DNA of 22,924 nt from a virus, in the IMG/VR virus record IMGVR_UViG_3300030329_003088, positions 1-22,924 of that record; one strand, written 5' to 3'. Below are positions 17,435 through 22,924 of the stretch, one piece after another (the first letter of the stretch is position 1; each line of letters starts with the position of its first letter). The position numbers and the translations under genes are program-made. The notes beneath the pieces were generated by a model, which ran no database searches, was not told the DNA's origin, and worked only from the letters and a program-made list of their open reading frames with translations.

Positions 17435-17950
17435 ATGGCATTAATAATACCAACACCAACACACATGACGTTTGAATTTACGTCACCAATAAATGAATCT
17501 CTTCAAACTGGTGACAGTGGAACCCCAGCAAGGGGAGATATTATTTATTATTGTCCCACTACGGTGCACGGTGGATTCAATACCGTCAACAACATAAACC
17601 ACCCTAACACAGGTATAGTTCGTGTAGGTTTAGCTCGAAGTGTAACTATAAACGCTATTGGTCGCTGGGAATTAAATGTGGAAATTGATAATGCGGCTGG
17701 CACTGGTTGTGCTCCGGGTTTTTTTCCTGGAGTAATTTTTGTTTGCCCAACCCCCGCGGAAATACTCGATATTGTAAACGGTTATTCACTTGATTGTAAC
17801 AACGACTGTTTTCTTATGTTTAGTAAAAATACAGAAGCGAATAGAAGTAGTTTATTAGGTTACTATGCAGAAGTTGCATTTGGTAATGATTCTCCAGATA
17901 TAGCTGAATTATTTGCGGTAAGCACGGAGGTTTCTGAGAGTAGTAAATAA
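17435..17950 (+). CDS. Small Cys-containing beta-rich virion-region protein, 171 residues
   Basis: I do not recognise a named family. The protein is beta-rich, with five cysteines at 40, 92, 104, 121 and 125, including CxxxC (CNNDC). It has conserved-looking parts at GIVRVGLARSVTINAIGRWE, at FPGVIFVCPTPAEI and at the C-terminal end LLGYYAEVAFGNDS followed by AELFAVSTEVSESSK. That end (aromatic strand, acidic turn, SxEVxESSK) is familiar from small uncharacterised proteins of uncultured marine phages, from memory only. It has no signal peptide or membrane segment. It starts 12 bp after the 484-residue gene and is probably its partner in the virion, such as a small tail or decoration protein. 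The antisense frame here is a shadow. Confidence 0.75.
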   Translation: MALIIPTPTHMTFEFTSPINESLQTGDSGTPARGDIIYYCPTTVHGGFNTVNNINHPNTGIVRVGLARSVTINAIGRWELNVEIDNAAGTGCAPGFFPGVIFVCPTPAEILDIVNGYSLDCNNDCFLMFSKNTEANRSSLLGYYAEVAFGNDSPDIAELFAVSTEVSESSK

Positions 17951-17996
17951 ACAATAATAGATGTAATTATAAAATAATGATAAAAACAATAAAATT

Positions 17997-18884
17997 ATGG
18001 CAGTAGGTTTAAAAAAGATGGGAAAACCATCACCTTTAAAAATTTTACCTTGGGTAGCGGCTAACCCAATGGCAGCTATGGGTATAGCCCAAGCTGGTGT
18101 AAGTGTTTTAGGTGGTTTAATTGGTGGTAGAAAAAGAAGAAGAGAGCAACGTAAAGCTAGAGAAGCTATGGAAGCGTCTAGACGAGCTTATATGGACCAA
18201 GAATATGTAAATCCCTATGCTAACTTAGAAAACCCCTATGAGGATCTAACTGTTAATCAACAGCAAGCGCAATTTCAAGCTCAGCAAGGAGCACAGCAAA
18301 GAGCTGATATACTAGGGGGTTTACGTGAAACAGCTGGTGGGGCTGGTATTGCTGGTTTAGCACAGGCGATGGCGCAGCAATCTACTTTACAAACGCAACA
18401 AATATCAGCATCTATTGGACAGCAAGAAGCGCGTAATCAAAGGTTAAGAGCACAAGGCGCTATGCAAACTCAAAGATTAGAAAGATACGGAGAACAAATA
18501 AGACAAGGAAAAGAAGAACAAAGAATACAAACTTTATATGGTATGGACATGGGTAGGTTAACCGCCGCTAATAAAGCTAGACAACAAGCTAGACAACAAA
18601 TGATAAGTGGTATTGGTAGGGGTTTAGGTACTATAGCCCAAGGAATAGGTATGGGGGAAACGCCATGGGCTAAAGCTGGTGGAGCGGCTAATGTAGATGG
18701 ATCACTAGATGTTGGTTTACAAAGAGGAAGTGTACAGGGTTTAAATTATGTTCCTCCGCAGACAAACCAATTCCAATTTGATCAGGGACCCTCTTTTAAT
18801 TTTTCCCAACAACAAGGACTTCTCCAACCTAATCAAAATTTAATGGGAAAAACATTTAATATTATGACGGGACAATGGGAATAA
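17997..18884 (+). CDS. Putative internal virion / ejection protein A (T7 gp14-like in build)
   Basis: 295 residues. Residues about 18-44 (ending GVSVLGGLIGG) are a hydrophobic, Gly/Ala-rich helix, followed at once by a very basic stretch (RKRRREQRKAREAMEASRR, 45-63). Two NPYxxL motifs follow (72-77 and 79-84), then a long Gln/Ala-rich amphipathic coiled coil (about 85-200) and a flexible, Gln/Asn/Phe-rich end (QFQFDQGPSFNFSQQQG). A short membrane-active helix plus a Gln-rich coiled coil is the usual build of the smallest ejection protein in podoviruses (T7 gp14, P22 gp7). It heads a three-gene set whose products increase in size, as in T7 14-15-16. Sequence identity to T7 gp14 is not claimed. 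Start ATG 17997 has leader ATAAAATT. Confidence 0.6.
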   Translation: MAVGLKKMGKPSPLKILPWVAANPMAAMGIAQAGVSVLGGLIGGRKRRREQRKAREAMEASRRAYMDQEYVNPYANLENPYEDLTVNQQQAQFQAQQGAQQRADILGGLRETAGGAGIAGLAQAMAQQSTLQTQQISASIGQQEARNQRLRAQGAMQTQRLERYGEQIRQGKEEQRIQTLYGMDMGRLTAANKARQQARQQMISGIGRGLGTIAQGIGMGETPWAKAGGAANVDGSLDVGLQRGSVQGLNYVPPQTNQFQFDQGPSFNFSQQQGLLQPNQNLMGKTFNIMTGQWE

Positions 18885-18899
18885 TAAAAATATAAAATT

Positions 18900-20636
18900 A
18901 TGGCAAACGGAAATTTAATAACTCAAGCGCAAAAAATGTATGAATCAGAGTTAGATACTACTGATTACGCTAAATTACTAACTGAGCCAGCTGTTAAGGC
19001 TATAGGTGATATGCTAAAGGTGCAAAGAGTTAAAACTGAAGCGCTAATGGCTGCTATGCCTGCTGGTGTAAACATATCTAAAGTACCTGAAGAATTAAGA
19101 GGTAAAGTAACTGAGTATTTAACAAAAAATAAAGCGGCATATACTGAAGCTGCTAAAGTTGTTGCCTCTGGAATAAAACCAACAGATCAGAGATATATCG
19201 ATGCTATAGAGACAATGAATAGGGTTCGTGGTGGGTTTGAAGCTTTAGATGCTAGTTTAGTTAATATAGCTGAAAAAAGAAAAGCAGCTTTAGAAAGTAG
19301 AGATAATATATCAGCTGGCGCGCATGATCACGATTCAATACTTCATGAAAAGTGGGCTAATGGAGGTATATACGATGATTTTACATTAGAAGATGGTAAT
19401 TTTTATTATACAGATCATGAAGGTAATAAAGTTAACGCTAATGATTATGCTGGAACTATGCAACAGTCTACAGGTGTCACAGACGGTATGCTTGCACAAA
19501 GTGATCGAGCTAGGGAACTTGGAAGTAAGGGTTATAGTTTTGAAGATGAAGAAGGGAATTTTAGAGGGAGTATAAATGGTATGCTTAAAAATGCTGGTAA
19601 AGATGGTAGAGTAGATTTTGCTTATAGTGGCGTTTATGGCGCTGATAATACACCGTTTATTGACACATATATTAAAGAAAATCACCCACCAGAAGAATAC
19701 GATCGATGGTATGCGCATTATAAAAACGAAGATTTTAGCGCTGGTACCGATATGGGTGATAAATTAAGAGAGTATTTACTAGGTACACTTAGAAATTCAT
19801 ACGATTCGGGTGTAGCCGCTAAAGCAGCTCAAGATAAAGAGAATCAAAAAACTAGAACTAAAACTACTTGGGACACTTCTTTCGGTAACCCTTCTAAAGT
19901 TAGAGCAAATAATTTTATTGATAAAGTAAATAACAATTCGGAAACTGTAACAGATTTACGGGGTAACAAATGGATATTACAAGAAGATGGAACATATAAA
20001 GCTGATGCCGATCCAAGTCAAGTTAGAACACGTGCAGAACTGATAGAGGAAAATGAAATGGAAGCTTATTATCCTGATATATATTCAGGTATATTAGATG
20101 CAGATGGTGGTATACAAACCGCTGGGTTTAATCGAGACGATCCTGCTGATGCTGAAACTATTTTAGGTACTAATATGTCTCATACTACTTTCCAAATGTC
20201 ACAAGAAGACGGTGCGGCAAATATGAATCAGCAATTTGCAGATTACAAAGATTTTGTAAGATTTGATGCGGTTGGTAGCTTTGCTTATGATAAAGTTGCG
20301 GTTACCGCTGGACCTAACCATCCAACTCCAGGAGAAGTACTATTTACAATGGAATTTGATTATGGAAGTGAAAAGAAGCAAAAGAAAGAAATGAAAAGGT
20401 TTAATGATTGGCTGAGAACTCAAGATTGGTATACAACAGAACAAGACGCGGGTGCACAAGATACAGACGTACAAGATACAGATGTACAAGAAGCAGATGG
20501 TAGCATAGAAAAACCATTTACATTACAAGAGGGAGAAGAACCTACACGTGGTAAATATTATAAATTAGAATTTGATCCAGACGGTATATATAAGTTTGAT
20601 GGCAGGGTATATCGTGATGTTGATATAGAAGAATAA
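18900..20636 (+). CDS. Putative internal virion protein B, 578 residues
   Basis: Not recognised by family. Residues about 1-135 are helical (AQKMYESELDTTDYAKLL, AVKAIGDMLKVQRVKTEALM, YIDAIETMNRVRGGFEALDA). The remainder is acidic, with many Tyr and Asp (FTLEDGNFYYTDHEGNKVN, WYAHYKNEDF) and little sign of membrane segments. Residues 514-533 hold four 5-residue units (EQDAG, AQDTD, VQDTD, VQEAD). The C-terminus is a small beta hairpin (GKYYKLEFDPDGIYKFDGRV). It is flanked by the ejection-A-type gene (15-bp gap) and by the peptidase-carrying gene (2-bp gap), so it is read as the middle member of an ejection set by position only. It could equally be a cargo or tail-core protein. Confidence 0.6.
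   Translation: MANGNLITQAQKMYESELDTTDYAKLLTEPAVKAIGDMLKVQRVKTEALMAAMPAGVNISKVPEELRGKVTEYLTKNKAAYTEAAKVVASGIKPTDQRYIDAIETMNRVRGGFEALDASLVNIAEKRKAALESRDNISAGAHDHDSILHEKWANGGIYDDFTLEDGNFYYTDHEGNKVNANDYAGTMQQSTGVTDGMLAQSDRARELGSKGYSFEDEEGNFRGSINGMLKNAGKDGRVDFAYSGVYGADNTPFIDTYIKENHPPEEYDRWYAHYKNEDFSAGTDMGDKLREYLLGTLRNSYDSGVAAKAAQDKENQKTRTKTTWDTSFGNPSKVRANNFIDKVNNNSETVTDLRGNKWILQEDGTYKADADPSQVRTRAELIEENEMEAYYPDIYSGILDADGGIQTAGFNRDDPADAETILGTNMSHTTFQMSQEDGAANMNQQFADYKDFVRFDAVGSFAYDKVAVTAGPNHPTPGEVLFTMEFDYGSEKKQKKEMKRFNDWLRTQDWYTTEQDAGAQDTDVQDTDVQEADGSIEKPFTLQEGEEPTRGKYYKLEFDPDGIYKFDGRVYRDVDIEE
20439..20498 (+). repeat. Four 15-bp tandem units in frame (EQDAG-AQDTD-VQDTD-VQEAD)
   Basis: Units at 20439-20453, 20454-20468, 20469-20483 and 20484-20498. 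The second and third differ only by GCA/GTA and GAC/GAT changes; the outer units are more diverged. It encodes an acidic linker before the C-terminal beta part, and its length could vary among relatives by slippage. Confidence 0.75.
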
Positions 20637-20638
20637 AT

Positions 20639-22924
20639 ATGATAAAATTTAGATTAGCAGACGGTACTTACAAAAATGTAAAGCCAGAAGATGTTGATAT
20701 TTTTAAAGAGCGTTATCCTAGCGCTGTGGAGGTTGGTGGAGGTATACCAAGTGTTGACGTTAAACCTAAATCAGAAAATACTTTTTGGAACACGGTGAAA
20801 AATTTAAGTATGACCGCTTCTGCTTTAACTAATCCTATGACAATGATTCCTACTTTAGTTGCGGGAGAAGTTAAAAAAGCTAAAGGTGAAGACGAACCTG
20901 TTTTAAATACTATAGCTAGAATTGGTGGTGAATATGCAGAATCATTATATGTTGGTTATAAAACTGGTACTGTAGTGGAAGAGTTTTTAGAGGTACAAAA
21001 AGGAAATCATTCTCCAGAAGCAATTGAAGCTATGATAAAAGCTGGTGACATGCTAAATAAATTACCACAAAATGATAGAATGATTAAGTTTGCTAAAAAA
21101 GTAGAGGAAGCTGGCGGGGGTTTTTGGAATGGACTTTGGTTATTAGCAAAAGAAGATAAAATATTAGCGTCTCAAGTTGCGTTACAATCTTTAGCTATGA
21201 TGGCTACTGCGGCTACACATGAAACTATTGAAGAGATAGCAGAAGGAAATCAACCCGATGTTTTAAAACACATGATTGTTGGTGCAGGAACCGGGGCTTT
21301 ATTATATGGTGGGGCTGGTGCCGCTGTTGGGTCTGCTGTCCCTATAGCTGGTACCACTGCTGGTGGTATACTTGGTGCAGGTACAGGTTTTGCAGCTGGT
21401 GGAATAGGTGGTTTATCTTTTGCTATGGAAAAAGGTTTAGTTTTTGTTGAATTACTAAAAGAGGAGATTGAAGCTAGCGGGTTAGAGTATAATAAAGAAA
21501 ACATAAGAAGATTCTTAGAAGACGACGAGAAGTATTTAGATATAAGAAATAAAGCTATCAAAAGAGGGTTAACAATAGGTGTTATTGATATGCTTTCTGG
21601 AGGATTAGCTGGGGCTACCACGGTGAAGACAGGTAAAGTTTTAGCTAAAACAGCTATGATAGGATCTAGGGGAACTAAAATTGCTGCTATTGGAGCTGGT
21701 ACAACAGTTGAAGGTATTAGTGGTGGTTTTGGGGAATTTTTAGGTCAAAAAGCCGCTGGACAAGAATATAATTCTGCTGATATTATTTTAGAAGCGTTTG
21801 CAGAAACACCTGGAGCATTAATTACATCTGTACCTAAAGCTGTTTTGCAAGAAAAAGCAACATATTCTATGATAGAAAATGATGTTAAAATAAATTATAC
21901 TAAAAAAGAATTTTTAGATAAAATAGAAGGTTTAAGTGATGAGAGTATAGCTTTGCTAGATTTAGAAGTAACCAATGATGACGTTTTAGCTAGAGAACTA
22001 TTTAATCGTCAAAACGATTTTATAATACGATCTCAAATAGATCCTAGAGTGAATAACGAAGCGGATATAAAGAAGTTAGTTGAATTAGAGAAACAAAGAC
22101 AAAAAGCTGAAGCTGATACTAAAAAGAAAGGTGTATCTGCAGCTCCTAATGCTAAAGAAAAACTTTTAAATATTGAATCTCAAATTGAAGAGATTATCAA
22201 TAAGTACGAAGGTGTAGATCGTAGAACAAAAGATGTTAGAGCAAGAAAAGAAAAAGCAGCAGAAGTTAGAAAAGTAATAAGAGAATCTACTTTAAAAGAA
22301 ACAATTGAATTTGCTAAAAAAGGTGGAAAGATTATAGGTAAGGACGTAATAGTAGCTGATAATGATACTGACGCCCAAACGCTACATGATAAAGCTGTTA
22401 AAGAATGGAACGCGAGTAATCCTGATAATCAAATAAAAGCTGAGGACGTGGCTGGAGCTGACGGTTTTATTGTTGGAGATACTATTATAATAAACAAAGA
22501 TGTAGCTGGAAAAACAGGACAAATAAACGTTGGTGCACACGAATTGCTACATGGAATTGTGGCTAAACACATGCAGGGGTTAAGTGTTGAAAAACAGACA
22601 AATTTAATATCTGATTTTAAAAATACACTAACTAAAGAGCAAAGAAGTTATATAGAAACAGAAATTAACCGTAGGATTAAAGCTGGTGAAGATTTAAACA
22701 TAAACACTACGGAAGAATGGTTAACTGTATTTTCTGATGGACTTACTAAAGGTGATATAACCTTTAATGAAGGCGTTTTTGATAAATTAAAAAATGTTTT
22801 TGAAGAAATACTTAAAACGTTCGGTATTAGAAAAGAGTTTGAGAATGGTAGACAGGTTTATAACTTTATGAGGGACTACCAAAAAAGTATTAAAACTGGT
22901 AAACTTAGTGGAAGAGCTATTAAA
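20639..22924 (+). CDS. Large internal virion / ejection protein with zinc-metallopeptidase domain (3' end outside window)
   Basis: 762 codons are open to the right edge. It starts at ATG 20639, 2 bp after the previous stop. Residues 1-35 (MIKFRLADGTYKNVKPEDVD, FKERYPSAVEV) form a compact N-terminal element. Residues about 212-263 are a Gly/Ala-rich hydrophobic stretch (GAGTGALLYGGAGAAVGSA, GGILGAGTGFAAGGIGG), and a second such region spans about 310-374. Residues about 475-562 are a charged coiled coil. HELLH at 634-638 (His634, Glu635, His638), after strand DTIIINKD, is a zincin-type active-site signature; Glu692 or Glu693 (TTEEWLTVF) is a candidate third ligand. The role would be cell-wall or protein cleavage, or self-processing, during DNA ejection, with the Gly-rich segments entering the membrane. 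The substrate is unknown and the full length cannot be seen. Confidence 0.7.
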   Translation, partial: MIKFRLADGTYKNVKPEDVDIFKERYPSAVEVGGGIPSVDVKPKSENTFWNTVKNLSMTASALTNPMTMIPTLVAGEVKKAKGEDEPVLNTIARIGGEYAESLYVGYKTGTVVEEFLEVQKGNHSPEAIEAMIKAGDMLNKLPQNDRMIKFAKKVEEAGGGFWNGLWLLAKEDKILASQVALQSLAMMATAATHETIEEIAEGNQPDVLKHMIVGAGTGALLYGGAGAAVGSAVPIAGTTAGGILGAGTGFAAGGIGGLSFAMEKGLVFVELLKEEIEASGLEYNKENIRRFLEDDEKYLDIRNKAIKRGLTIGVIDMLSGGLAGATTVKTGKVLAKTAMIGSRGTKIAAIGAGTTVEGISGGFGEFLGQKAAGQEYNSADIILEAFAETPGALITSVPKAVLQEKATYSMIENDVKINYTKKEFLDKIEGLSDESIALLDLEVTNDDVLARELFNRQNDFIIRSQIDPRVNNEADIKKLVELEKQRQKAEADTKKKGVSAAPNAKEKLLNIESQIEEIINKYEGVDRRTKDVRARKEKAAEVRKVIRESTLKETIEFAKKGGKIIGKDVIVADNDTDAQTLHDKAVKEWNASNPDNQIKAEDVAGADGFIVGDTIIINKDVAGKTGQINVGAHELLHGIVAKHMQGLSVEKQTNLISDFKNTLTKEQRSYIETEINRRIKAGEDLNINTTEEWLTVFSDGLTKGDITFNEGVFDKLKNVFEEILKTFGIRKEFENGRQVYNFMRDYQKSIKTGKLSGRAIK

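Noticed and set aside
15958-17466. Two antisense open frames (15958-16353 and 17098-17466)
   Set aside because: They mirror low-complexity beta-strand codons of the 484-residue gene; the product composition (Leu/Val/Ile runs) is a by-product of reverse-complemented A/T-rich codons.
17797-17811. CNNDC in the 171-residue protein as a zinc finger or redox motif
   Set aside because: CxxxC alone is not a standard CxxC redox or zinc-finger site and the other cysteines are too far apart to judge without structure.
21250-21621. Antisense open frame opposite the Gly-rich part of the ejection protein
   Set aside because: It is a Pro/Ala/Ser-rich shadow of Gly/Ala codons on the + strand, with no start context and no neighbours on that strand.
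1-22924. tRNA genes, CRISPR arrays, integrase or attachment sites
   Set aside because: Nothing of the kind was seen; every gap is under 80 bp and filled by leaders or the two hairpins.

Overview
The window is one strand of densely packed, AT-rich (by eye about one third G+C) virion genes from a tailed double-stranded DNA phage or prophage, most likely a short-tailed (podovirus-type) phage of a Bacteroidota host. All genes lie on the + strand with 0-75 bp gaps, and there is no integrase, tRNA, rRNA, CRISPR or insertion sequence. The host guess rests on translation starts: none of the 13 visible starts has a Shine-Dalgarno GGAGG; instead they have A/T-only leaders, and 9 of 13 begin ATG-GC. This is the pattern known for Flavobacteriia and other Bacteroidota. 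The order terminase - portal - acidic scaffold-like protein - major capsid - ring/adaptor proteins - giant nozzle protein - internal virion proteins resembles the structural block of crAss-like (Crassvirales) and related marine podoviruses. That affiliation is an inference from layout and remembered sequence style, not from a search.

Layout. 1-1108: C-terminal nuclease half of the large terminase (5' end outside the window). 1111-3528: portal. 3559-4761: acidic/lysine-rich protein in the scaffold position. 4793-6271: major capsid protein, followed by a strong rho-independent terminator (6283-6320). 6345-7241: unknown conserved-looking protein, followed by a second hairpin terminator (7254-7283). 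7302-7466: 54-residue Cys microprotein. 7469-8215 and 8220-9380: two head-tail ring/adaptor-type proteins, the second with a fibre-like N-terminal beta domain. 9384-15938: 2184-residue tail nozzle ('muzzle/stabilization', T7 gp12-type) protein. 15968-17422 and 17435-17950: two beta-rich virion proteins, the first carrying three copies of a GT-rich beta module. 17997-18884, 18900-20636 and 20639 to the right edge: three proteins read as the internal/ejection set, the last with glycine-rich membrane-active-looking segments and a zinc-metallopeptidase signature (HELLH).

How they work together (inference). Terminase and portal package DNA into a shell built from the capsid protein, probably with help from the acidic scaffold. 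The ring proteins seal the portal and dock the giant nozzle, and the last three genes supply proteins stored in the head and ejected to build a conduit through the envelope. The most interesting points are the metallopeptidase domain in the presumed ejection protein, the beta modules nested inside loops of the 484-residue protein, the cysteine-rich insert in the nozzle, and the 54-residue DCGC microprotein behind its own hairpin. I found no defence system or other clearly undescribed multi-gene system.
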